A stretch of 38,082 nucleotides of DNA from a virus. The number at the start of each line of letters is the position of its first letter. Position 1 is the stretch's first letter. Below, in pieces: positions 32,470 to 38,082 of the stretch. The stretch lies in the IMG/VR virus record IMGVR_UViG_3300043446_001753, positions 1-38,082 of that record; one strand, given 5' to 3'. A program made the translations under genes and the position numbers. The notes below the pieces were generated by a model. The model searched no databases and was not told where the DNA came from. It worked only from the letters and a program-made list of their open reading frames with translations.

Positions 32470-32691
32470 ATGGCTCGAAAGACAATCCAATTTCCGGTTA
32501 GCCGCGCTGCTATCCGCTCTTACAAAGTGAAGCACGAAGCGAAATTGTGTTGTCAGTTCTGCAAGCATTACTCTTGGAGCATAGCGACGTTTCAACGGCA
32601 CATGAGAGCCAAACACAAAGAACATAAAGAGTATCCGCCGCACATTGTCTATGTGAAGGCGAAAGATTTAACCACCGCACACCATGACTAA
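32470..32691 (+). CDS. Classical C2H2 zinc-finger protein
   Basis: 73 residues. CQFC followed by 12 residues, then H, four residues and H: C-x2-C-x12-H-x4-H, the spacing of eukaryotic-type C2H2 fingers, with a hydrophobic F at the right place (TFQRHMRAKH). Flanks are basic (KVKHEAKLCC, MRAKHKEHKE). It may bind DNA or RNA as a late regulator. Located between two membrane-protein genes. Confidence 0.65.
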   Translation: MARKTIQFPVSRAAIRSYKVKHEAKLCCQFCKHYSWSIATFQRHMRAKHKEHKEYPPHIVYVKAKDLTTAHHD

Positions 32692-32711
32692 ATGCGAAAA
32701 AGGGTTTTAAT

Positions 32712-32924
32712 ATGAATTGGAAACAATGGCGTTTTGGGTTGTTTGTGGCTTGCCTTACTGGATTGGCTACGGCGTTTGGTGTCGGCGTAATTGTGCCGTC
32801 AATGACACTTAAAGAAGGCTCGCTTGTGTGCCTTGCGTCAATAGCGAAGGACGTGCTATTATTCCTCAAGCAACACCCGTCAGAGTCGGTATCATTCGAC
32901 ACAACTCAAATCAAAAAGCCATGA
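32712..32924 (+). CDS. Holin-like membrane protein
   Basis: 70 residues. N-terminal basic tail, then FGLFVACLTGLATAFGVGVIV and a second hydrophobic helix with SLVCLASIAKDVLLFLKQHP; the AKDVLLFLKQHP motif is found in a holin-like class of phage proteins. AAGGG lies about 9 nt before the ATG. Should permeabilise the inner membrane. Confidence 0.7.
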   Translation: MNWKQWRFGLFVACLTGLATAFGVGVIVPSMTLKEGSLVCLASIAKDVLLFLKQHPSESVSFDTTQIKKP

Positions 32925-33280
32925 GAACTATTAAATACCTATCCATAGTCGCGTTTATGTCTGTATTGCTATGCGGCTGTCAAACCACATGGCAAGACGC
33001 AACAGGCAAGTCGCTCGCCTCAATCGCGCAATCCGTTGATTCAGCTATGAAAGGATGGGCTGCGTATGCTGCGGCCAAAGACATACGCCCTGATAACATC
33101 GTCCATACTCGAGTCCAAGCCGCCTACGCTGAGTATCAACTAGCCTTCTCGTCTGCATTGTCAGCCTACAACGCCGCCGTCTTGTCCAACAATCAATCCG
33201 GCTGGCTTAAAGCATCCGAGGCATTGACCGCCGCGCAACAATCGTTGGTTCAACTCATCACCCAACTGGAGGCTAAATGA
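32921..33280 (+). CDS. Lipoprotein of the lysis region
   Basis: 119 residues. MRTIKYLSIVAFMSVLLCGC carries a lipobox LLCGC (signal peptidase II site) followed by helical alanine-rich sequence. It overlaps the holin stop as ATGA and the next gene in the same way. It may be an outer-membrane lysis or superinfection-related protein. Confidence 0.7.
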   Translation: MRTIKYLSIVAFMSVLLCGCQTTWQDATGKSLASIAQSVDSAMKGWAAYAAAKDIRPDNIVHTRVQAAYAEYQLAFSSALSAYNAAVLSNNQSGWLKASEALTAAQQSLVQLITQLEAK

Positions 33281-33465
33281 CACCCGCCATCATCGCACAA
33301 CTTATCCTGACGCTTGGCCCGACTGCGCTTGAACTAATTCCCAAGCTCGCCGCCGTATGGCATAAGGAATCACTCACGCTTGAAGAAGTGAACAGCCTCT
33401 GCGCCGTGTCGCAAACTCCGTATGAGAAGTACATGGCCGACGCTAGGGCTGCTTTAGGCAAGTGA
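33277..33465 (+). CDS. Small amphipathic helical protein, lysis region
   Basis: 62 residues, a hydrophobic N-terminal helix (TPAIIAQLILTLGPTALELI) then EEVNSLCAVSQTPYEKYM. Overlaps the lipoprotein gene as ATGA. Could be an antiholin or membrane anchor; family not recognised. Confidence 0.55.
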   Translation: MTPAIIAQLILTLGPTALELIPKLAAVWHKESLTLEEVNSLCAVSQTPYEKYMADARAALGK

Positions 33466-33466
33466 T

Positions 33467-33661
33467 ATGCTGAAAGCTCTATTATCGGTTTTAAGCGTGT
33501 TTGGTTGGGTTATAGAGCGTTGGCTAACGAAGAAGGATAAAAACGCGCCACAGGCTGAATTAGACGCTGCTAGGACGGATTCTGCGAATGAAAACGACGT
33601 TGCTCTTAATGACAAGCTCGATGCTGCTCGCGACAGGCTGCGCGACAAAAACAATCGTTAA
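33467..33661 (+). CDS. Inner spanin-like protein
   Basis: 64 residues. N-terminal membrane helix (LKALLSVLSVFGWVIERWL) and a charged helical tail (AELDAARTDSANENDVALND). The next gene starts within it in another frame and encodes a lipoprotein, the arrangement of Rz/Rz1. Short for an inner spanin, so length is the main caveat. Confidence 0.55.
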   Translation: MLKALLSVLSVFGWVIERWLTKKDKNAPQAELDAARTDSANENDVALNDKLDAARDRLRDKNNR

Positions 33662-33797
33662 GGAAATACCTAGCGATAGGTTTGTCCGCTCCGTCCGCGC
33701 TGGCGAGAAGTTCGACGTACCTTGCGACGGCAAGTTCGTGCCGTTAGCTCGTTGGAATGAAATGCTTGAAGTCTATATCAACGCTTCGCAAAAATAA
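33588..33797 (+). CDS. Outer spanin-like lipoprotein (Rz1-like)
   Basis: 69 residues. Signal with lipobox LLATGC, then ATKTIVKEIPSDRF and a basic-aromatic body. It begins 74 bp before the end of the inner spanin-like gene, in a different frame. A spanin pair with an outer lipoprotein points to a Gram-negative host. Confidence 0.6.
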   Translation: MKTTLLLMTSSMLLATGCATKTIVKEIPSDRFVRSVRAGEKFDVPCDGKFVPLARWNEMLEVYINASQK

Positions 33798-33798
33798 C

Positions 33799-33827
33799 TT
33801 GTGACGGTGAATAACTTGGACTATAAC
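33799..33827 (+). promoter_or_regulatory. Sigma70-like promoter
   Basis: TTGTGA at 33799-33804, 17-bp spacer, TATAAC at 33822-33827. The next ATG (33839) is 12 nt past the -10, so the leader is very short. Same -35 as at 14792 and same -10 as at 27647. No ribosome site precedes the gene. Confidence 0.55.
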
Positions 33828-33838
33828 CACAATCCAAG

Positions 33839-34042
33839 ATGAAATCACCTAAACGATTAAAAGCGCATTTCGACAAAGAGACAATCGGCATCTTCAAAAC
33901 TATTTTAGAAGCTTGCGGATACGATGCGGTTGTTACACCGCAAGGCTGCTACGGAGTTATTTCTAGAGCATCCCTACGAGCCATCAAAGCCGCCACCCGC
34001 GCTAAGAAGTCCAACAAGAAAGGCAACCGTGAATCCCGTTAA
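33839..34042 (+). CDS. Unknown small basic protein
   Basis: 67 residues (MKSPKRLKAHFDKETIGIFK), basic C-terminus (TRAKKSNKKGNRESR). It is the first gene behind the promoter at 33799 and its stop overlaps the metallophosphoesterase start. No family recognised. Confidence 0.55.
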   Translation: MKSPKRLKAHFDKETIGIFKTILEACGYDAVVTPQGCYGVISRASLRAIKAATRAKKSNKKGNRESR

Positions 34043-34760
34043 GTCTTGGAAACGATTCCTAGCCGTTGGTTGCTCGCACGGCGATTTGATTGACCCTAAC
34101 GCCGCCGAAGCCGTCTTGCGTTTTAAGCAAATCTACAAACCCAATACAACCGTCCATCTTGGCGACTTCGTGGACACGGCTGCATTTCGGGCTGGCGCAA
34201 AAGGTTCTGAGGACGAATCACGCGACATTGCGCCTGATTTTGAAGCTGGTTTAACGTTCCTCAAAAAGCTACGCCCGCAAATCATAATGTGCGGCAACCA
34301 TGAAGCTAGGTTGTATCGCCTGCAAAAGCATCATAACGCCATCATCCGCGAGCTATCCGGCGATTTGATTGAACGCATCCGCACCACTGCCGCCATCTGC
34401 AAGGCTGAGATAGTCGAAGATTGGTCTATACGGGCTTATAGGACGATTGGCAACTACAAGCTCATGCACGGTTATATGTATGGCGAAAACGCTTGTAGAG
34501 ACCACGCAGAGGCTCACGGCAACATCATATTCGCGCACACCCACCGCGCGGGCATGGCTAAGGGTAGGCGCGATGACAATCCTACGGGCTATTGTGTTGG
34601 CACACTGTCCAACATACCGAACATGGACTATGCTGCCGCTCGCCGCTCTACGCTGTCATGGGCTGGTGGTTTTGTTTGGGGCGAATACACCGACGACCAA
34701 GCCGTTTGTTGGGTACATGAACAGCCGCAGACGCAATCTGTTTGGAGGTTGCCGATATGA
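34029..34760 (+). CDS. Metallophosphoesterase, calcineurin-like
   Basis: 243 residues starting at GTG 34029 (AAAGG upstream), chosen over an upstream extension. Metal-binding motifs in order: a GCSHGDLID loop, HLGDFVD, CGNHEARL, and FAHTHR with a final histidine pair. These match the family's D-x-H, G-D, G-N-H-E and G-H-x-H sites (here A-H-T-H). Substrate unknown: phage enzymes of this type act on phosphoesters of nucleic acids or cyclic nucleotides, including signalling nucleotides used in defence. It overlaps its neighbours on both sides. Confidence 0.8.
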   Translation: MNPVKSWKRFLAVGCSHGDLIDPNAAEAVLRFKQIYKPNTTVHLGDFVDTAAFRAGAKGSEDESRDIAPDFEAGLTFLKKLRPQIIMCGNHEARLYRLQKHHNAIIRELSGDLIERIRTTAAICKAEIVEDWSIRAYRTIGNYKLMHGYMYGENACRDHAEAHGNIIFAHTHRAGMAKGRRDDNPTGYCVGTLSNIPNMDYAAARRSTLSWAGGFVWGEYTDDQAVCWVHEQPQTQSVWRLPI

Positions 34761-34999
34761 CCAGCAACGCCATATTTCAGAAGCTCAAAGAAGCGTTCAA
34801 GAATCAAAACCTTGAAACGCCGGAGAAGGGCTTCAAGACAATCAACCAATGGGCGGCTGAGTTTGGTTGTAGCCGCTCCTACGCCAAGACTCTACTTCTA
34901 GGCAAGCATACGGACGGCAAGATTGAGCGCAGGGATTACTGCATCCAGAATCACAAGCTGAGGGTAAAGACTCCGCACTATCGGCTTAACCTGAAATGA
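34757..34999 (+). CDS. Helix-turn-helix regulator
   Basis: 80 residues. INQWAAEFGCSRSYAKTLLL is a clear helix-turn-helix, preceded by a charged helix and followed by basic RRDYCIQNHKL. Overlaps the previous stop as ATGA. May regulate adjacent late or early genes. Confidence 0.65.
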   Translation: MTSNAIFQKLKEAFKNQNLETPEKGFKTINQWAAEFGCSRSYAKTLLLGKHTDGKIERRDYCIQNHKLRVKTPHYRLNLK

Positions 35000-35002
35000 C
35001 CT

Positions 35003-35104
35003 ATGGAAGAAATCTTCTGCGCTTACTGCAATTCCGGTGCGATGGAAGAAGTAGGTGACGACTTGTGGATTTGCATGGATTGTGGCAAGGTACAGGAGGA
35101 ATAA
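35003..35104 (+). CDS. Tiny zinc-ribbon protein
   Basis: 33 residues with two CxxC knuckles, CAYC and CMDC, about 15 residues apart, plus acidic flanks. AGGAGGAA at its 3' end doubles as ribosome site for the next gene, with TAATG overlap. Too short for database prediction tools to favour, yet the double knuckle is convincing. Confidence 0.6.
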   Translation: MEEIFCAYCNSGAMEEVGDDLWICMDCGKVQEE

Positions 35105-35358
35105 TGGCAACCAATAAACAACAGAAGATTGTCGGCAGATTGCTAACATCTGCGCTGCATTATCTCGGAGAAAGCAATCTTCCTTATGTTGTCATCGTGG
35201 CCGACAACATCTTTTCAAACTGCCCGGAGCAACACGCTCGCATGATTATCCAAGATGCCTATCAGCTACAAGAAAAGATACGCGAGATTAAGGTTGATAG
35301 GCAGGCTGATTTGCAAGTCGGCTTTGGCGGTGACGACGACGACAAGACTAAAGCTTAA
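35104..35358 (+). CDS. Unknown small protein
   Basis: 84 residues. Helical start (ATNKQQKIVGRLLTSALHYL), then PYVVIVADNIFSNCPEQH and an acidic tail GGDDDDKTK. Excellent ribosome site AGGAGG. Its TAA shares TTAA with the stop of the convergent methyltransferase gene (35355). Confidence 0.6.
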   Translation: MATNKQQKIVGRLLTSALHYLGESNLPYVVIVADNIFSNCPEQHARMIIQDAYQLQEKIREIKVDRQADLQVGFGGDDDDKTKA

Positions 35359-35792
35359 ACTTCAATATAGCACCCATCTATTCCGCTTGTTTCCAATAAA
35401 AAAAAGTTTTTTATTCCGTAAGCAACTAAAACAACCCCTCTCATTATTGAAAACACAGAACCGTCAATCCTCGTAAATTTAGGCCTGCCGTTCATAAAAA
35501 GTATTGCGGATTGCTGATTGAAAATATATTTATGAAACCAATCAGTATCCGTTGAATTTAACACAAGAGCTATTCCGTTGTTATGAATTGACATTTTTTC
35601 TAACCACGGAGACGGGTTGGAATATGGAGGATTAAGCCAAACTCTACCGCTCCAATCACAATAAAGCCCATCCTCTGGAAGTTCTATTATTTTATCAGCA
35701 GTTTTATGTGTTTTTATTCCACAAACATCTAAATCAAATCGGCCTAGTTTTTGTATTAAATCCAGAGGAGTTAGCGATGTGTCTTTTTTCAT
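35355..35792 (-). CDS. DNA N6-adenine methyltransferase, phage Dam-type
   Basis: 145 residues. Carries the catalytic NPPYS at 54-58 (motif IV D/N-P-P-Y) in VWLNPPYSNP, followed by LEKMSIHNNGIALVLN, and a DTDWFHKY segment; this order fits the small phage DNA N-6-adenine methyltransferase family, which lacks a large target domain. Preferred site is likely GATC as in other members. In this window GATC is almost absent, so there may be little to methylate on the phage DNA; host DNA could be the target. Confidence 0.78.
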   Translation of the reverse strand: MKKDTSLTPLDLIQKLGRFDLDVCGIKTHKTADKIIELPEDGLYCDWSGRVWLNPPYSNPSPWLEKMSIHNNGIALVLNSTDTDWFHKYIFNQQSAILFMNGRPKFTRIDGSVFSIMRGVVLVAYGIKNFFLLETSGIDGCYIEV

Positions 35793-35795
35793 AAA

Positions 35796-36140
35796 TTAAA
35801 GCATAGTCAACTGAATCCCACTCGCCAGCATCGCCTTATACTCGTCGGCAATCGCTTTCAACTTGGCCTCTAGTATTTGCAAGCTCGCCCCGCAAATCGG
35901 CTTTTCAACCTCGTCGTCTTTGTCGCGCCATTTCCTGTCTTTAATCTCGTTCTTCAAGCGCAGCATCCAGTCGTGACTGTCGTTGTATCGCCTGTAAGCC
36001 AGTTCAATGTCTAGGCATTGTTGGCAAATATGCCCGCCCATGTAGAAGCGCACGGCATCGCGGTCAGCGTGGACTACGCATTTCTTACCGGCTACGCTTT
36101 TCTTTTCCTGCCATGCGGCGGCTAAGTCTTTGGTTTTCAT
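35796..36140 (-). CDS. Unknown protein
   Basis: 114 residues, charged and helical (LRLKNEIKDRKWRDKDDEVE). A CQQC pair and a CGAS pair with histidines (GKKCVVHADRD, GGHICQQC) form a possible zinc site. Stop 3 bp before the methyltransferase ATG, so the two are probably co-transcribed. Confidence 0.6.
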   Translation of the reverse strand: MKTKDLAAAWQEKKSVAGKKCVVHADRDAVRFYMGGHICQQCLDIELAYRRYNDSHDWMLRLKNEIKDRKWRDKDDEVEKPICGASLQILEAKLKAIADEYKAMLASGIQLTML

Positions 36141-36156
36141 TTGATTTTATTGGTTG

Positions 36157-36318
36157 TTACTTTTTACGTTTATCTTCCTCAATCCTCAACGCAGCGGCCA
36201 TGTAGTTACGCGCTCTGACCTGAGCTTTTGTCAGGTCTTTCAAGTCTCCGCTGGCGATGAAGTTTTCCGTGTGTTTCTTTACCGACTCCGCTAGTTCCAA
36301 GAGTTTTTTGGTGTTCAT
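36157..36318 (-). CDS. Unknown small helical protein
   Basis: 53 residues (MNTKKLLELAESVKKHTENF, ending RIEEDKRKK). Protein-like amphipathic helices throughout. It overlaps by 113 bp with the longer frame at 36206-36517; one of the two must be shorter than drawn, and this one looks more protein-like over the shared stretch. Confidence 0.55.
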   Translation of the reverse strand: MNTKKLLELAESVKKHTENFIASGDLKDLTKAQVRARNYMAAALRIEEDKRKK

Positions 36319-36517
36319 GTTTGTGTAAATCTTCCATTATTTCCCTATCGAAATCCTTTGCAATGGAGCTAAGAAAAGCACAGTTAAGCTCGCGCTTAAT
36401 GTCAATATGTTTTTCTCGCTTGATTGGCTTGCGCTTGCGCTTAAAAATCCTGTCCCACTCATTCGCTAAATGAGTATAGTCGCGTATCGGACGGGGCTTG
36501 CTGCTTTTGCCGTTCAT
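36206..36517 (-). CDS. Unknown basic protein, C-terminal third doubtful
   Basis: 103 residues. The first about 65 residues are strongly basic and helical (KPRPIRDYTHLANEWDRIFK, IKREKHIDIKRE); the last 35 overlap the 53-residue gene out of frame and read as noise. It overlaps the upstream gene by 4 bp (ATGA). A frameshift near the boundary or an early stop in relatives would not be surprising. Confidence 0.5.
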   Translation of the reverse strand: MNGKSSKPRPIRDYTHLANEWDRIFKRKRKPIKREKHIDIKRELNCAFLSSIAKDFDREIMEDLHKHEHQKTLGTSGVGKETHGKLHRQRRLERPDKSSGQSA

Positions 36518-36735
36518 AGCCCGTTATCAATCAACCAACGATTAGCCACCTCCTGCGCCCACGGCTCGCTCGTCACGCGAGCAATCTCGCTTAACACATA
36601 GACCTGATAATCGTAGTCTCGGTCAATGGCTGGATACGCCATGTCTGCGCTGACGGGGCAGGATGGCGATTCGCTGTCAACGTCAGCAATCAGTTCAAGC
36701 ACTTCGCGTATGGTTGGTTTGTGTAAGTCGCTCAT
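36514..36735 (-). CDS. Unknown small acidic protein
   Basis: 73 residues, acidic (REVLELIADVDSESPSCPVS, then DRDYDYQVYVLSEIARVT). Coupled to neighbours by 4-bp overlaps. No motif recognised. Confidence 0.55.
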   Translation of the reverse strand: MSDLHKPTIREVLELIADVDSESPSCPVSADMAYPAIDRDYDYQVYVLSEIARVTSEPWAQEVANRWLIDNGL

Positions 36736-36938
36736 TGGCCATCCTTTTCTAGCTCGTCGGCTATTCTGTTAAATGCAATTGAAATGCTTGTTTCAGCGGT
36801 AATCATGCCGTCAAAAAAACCTTTAGAATATTCTCGGGTTATTTCTTCGCTGGTAAGCTTTGTTTCCCTTGAATACATAGAAGCTCTTTCGGCGCAATCT
36901 CGATATATTGCCGCCTTGATTTTGTTAATCTCACTCAT
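36732..36938 (-). CDS. Unknown small helical protein
   Basis: 68 residues, charged helices (INKIKAAIYRDCAERASMYS, then EEITREYSKGFFDGM). Starts within the stop of the gene before (ATGA). No family recognised. Confidence 0.55.
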   Translation of the reverse strand: MSEINKIKAAIYRDCAERASMYSRETKLTSEEITREYSKGFFDGMITAETSISIAFNRIADELEKDGQ

Positions 36939-37108
36939 AATTCCTCAATCATCTTCCTAGAAGTCCTAGCGGCATTGCAGTTCTCGCAATCACAATCTGC
37001 GGCATCATCACCAAACAAGCGCAGGATGGACAACATCGCTTCACGCTGAACCTGTTTAAGCTCGTCGCGGGTTATGGCAATCACGTCAGTTGTTTTCTCG
37101 TCGCTCAT
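36935..37108 (-). CDS. Small CxCxxC protein
   Basis: 57 residues. A helix (RDELKQVQREAMLSILRLFG), then acidic GDDAADCDCENCNAARTSRK with three cysteines that could bind metal. Both ends overlap neighbours as ATGA (36938 and 37108), which strongly supports a real gene in this tightly packed operon. Confidence 0.6.
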   Translation of the reverse strand: MSDEKTTDVIAITRDELKQVQREAMLSILRLFGDDAADCDCENCNAARTSRKMIEEL

Positions 37109-37743
37109 TGCACCTTTCCTACAATCTTCCTGAAGTTATTAACCCAGTTCTTATGCCCTACCGCATCCGCAGACGGCGGGCAATAGCGAGCAGCGATGAA
37201 CTTGGCGAAGTCGTCAGGCTTGCCGGACTTAGTCCAGCGCACATAGTTATTGCGGACGGTGTTATAACACACCCTACGCGCCGACTCCTTGTCCTTCACC
37301 TTGACGCTAAGTATGCCATACGGAACACGCGCCTTGTCACCACCTTCAATGCGATAGATAGCGGCAACCATGCGGTTGATTTCTGCGTCTGAAAGCTGCC
37401 CTGCTTCGCGCCCGAATAGATTAGGCGCGGTTGCCAACATAGCAACTATTACAAGCAGGACAAAGTGTTTGAGCGCGGCAGGATTTACCTGCACCGTGTT
37501 TGCTTTCGCCTGTTCAAACCATCGCTTGCAATGCGTCACGGACAAGGCTAGACCAATGCTGATTTTTCTCAGCCACGCGCTCAAAAAGTATCCCACAGCC
37601 GCAAGCGTCCAACGGTTAACTAGTTTGCCATCGGTTGAATTGCCCGCTTGCGCTTCGCCTACACTTTGCCCCGGAATAGTCTCCTGACAGGCTCGGCTAT
37701 CGTCCGGCATAGGAACTGTGGAAAAAGTATTCATTGATTTCAT
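37105..37743 (-). CDS. Lysozyme-like muralytic protein with membrane segments
   Basis: 212 residues from ATG 37743 (further start codons nearby). C-terminal about 90 residues, with AAIYRIEGGDKARVPYGILS, SARRVCYNTVRNNYVRWTKS, FIAARYCPP and NWVNNFRKIVG, resemble a phage lysozyme/transglycosylase-like family; E in RIEGG is the likely catalytic acid. Upstream are two hydrophobic segments (VGYFLSAWL and ALKHFVLLVIVAMLATA), so it may be membrane-anchored or exported. Located in the early-strand block, away from the holin, unlike a typical endolysin. Confidence 0.6.
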   Translation of the reverse strand: MKSMNTFSTVPMPDDSRACQETIPGQSVGEAQAGNSTDGKLVNRWTLAAVGYFLSAWLRKISIGLALSVTHCKRWFEQAKANTVQVNPAALKHFVLLVIVAMLATAPNLFGREAGQLSDAEINRMVAAIYRIEGGDKARVPYGILSVKVKDKESARRVCYNTVRNNYVRWTKSGKPDDFAKFIAARYCPPSADAVGHKNWVNNFRKIVGKVQ

Positions 37744-37765
37744 TTCCGCGACTATGCGCCTAAAC

Positions 37766-38082
37766 TCAAAGCGCGTCAATAATTATTTCAATCTTTTCTT
37801 CCTCGCCCTTTTCGCACTTGCGCTGGGCAATCTTGATTTCGCATTTGTCCGGCGAATCGTCAGGTATGATTCCAGCGTATCGCAGGCAGTCAATATGCCA
37901 CTTCGGGACAAGGTTGTCTGCGTCGAGCAATCGTTTGCGGATGCTCGTAACGCTGACAAGAAATCGTCCTGTATGTCGCGCTTGAGCTTCACTAGAATAA
38001 ACCTGTTGCGGCCTAGCAATTGGTTCAGACTTGGCAACCTGCCGGGGATTGTCAGCGCAAAGATTCTGCCTGATAAATGCTT
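37766..38082 (-). CDS. RusA-type Holliday junction resolvase, 5' end beyond the window, apparent frame break
   Basis: The frame that ends at 37766 contains RFLVSVTSIRKRLLDADNLV and YAGIIPDDSPDK, matching the RusA metal-binding D-x-DN and DD motifs. It has no start codon within the window. The frame one base away carries an excellent RusA-like N-terminus (ALTIPGRLPSLNQLLGRNRF) that runs into another 60 residues of noise. Either the gene is split by a -1 shift near 37930-37980 or the true frame starts upstream of the edge. RusA would resolve recombination intermediates made by ERF and the exonuclease. Confidence 0.62.
   Translation of the reverse strand, partial: AFIRQNLCADNPRQVAKSEPIARPQQVYSSEAQARHTGRFLVSVTSIRKRLLDADNLVPKWHIDCLRYAGIIPDDSPDKCEIKIAQRKCEKGEEEKIEIIIDAL

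Noticed and set aside
1-38082. Prophage integration genes
   Set aside because: No integrase, CI-like repressor or attachment-site repeat was seen; the small helix-turn-helix genes are not enough to claim lysogeny.

Overview
This window is most of the genome of a tailed bacteriophage with siphovirus-like organisation. No bacterial chromosomal gene, integrase, CI-like repressor, tRNA or CRISPR array was seen. The host is probably Gram-negative: the late region has a holin-like gene, a lipoprotein and an overlapping inner/outer spanin-like pair, and an outer spanin lipoprotein only makes sense with an outer membrane. Several gene-region proteins carry Sec signal peptides. The host phylum cannot be fixed from the sequence. 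Base composition is near 48% GC by eye.

Layout. (1) Positions 1-6965, minus strand: early replication and recombination operon, read right to left. It runs from a string of small unknown genes through a GIY-YIG homing endonuclease, an ERF-type annealing protein, a PD-(D/E)XK exonuclease, small DNA-binding proteins and an O-like replication initiator with internal iterons, to the N-terminal domain of a DnaB helicase cut by the left edge. (2) Positions 6966-7723: a large divergent non-coding region with paired 11-bp boxes, a strong intrinsic terminator and a long hairpin-rich stretch that may be a structured RNA. (3) Positions 7724-11448, plus strand: two small genes, a terminator, small terminase, a second non-coding stretch, two small genes and large terminase. 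(4) Positions 11399-12224, minus strand: a three-gene cassette of small zinc-binding proteins between terminase and portal. (5) Positions 12309-18108: portal (DUF935/Mu gp29-like), protease-scaffold, major capsid and decoration proteins, and two signal-peptide proteins. (6) Positions 18231-27645: head-tail connection, tail tube, tail-assembly chaperone with a programmed -1 frameshift, a short tape measure, and tail-tip or baseplate proteins including an Ig-like one. (7) Positions 27666-31850: a 1394-residue repetitive fibre protein with an apparent signal peptide. (8) Positions 31847-33797: lysis region. (9) Positions 33839-35358: metallophosphoesterase and small regulators. (10) Positions 35355-38082, minus strand: a Dam-type N6-adenine methyltransferase, small unknown genes, a lysozyme-like protein and a RusA-type resolvase cut by the right edge.

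The right-edge RusA gene and the left-edge DnaB gene point the same way. If the genome is circular or circularly permuted, the early operon would run continuously from 6965 through the left edge, across the missing C-terminal half of DnaB, and on to RusA, the lysozyme-like gene and the methyltransferase. On that reading only about 1 kb or somewhat more is missing.

Most notable signals: near-total absence of GATC (one site found by eye where about 150 are expected) alongside a Dam-type gene; twelve same-orientation copies of the octamer ATAAACGC in the early operon, several supplying stop codons; lambda-like iterons inside the initiator gene; a hairpin-rich non-coding region at 7279-7660; late promoters lying almost on top of start codons; and Sec signals on capsid-region and fibre-like proteins.
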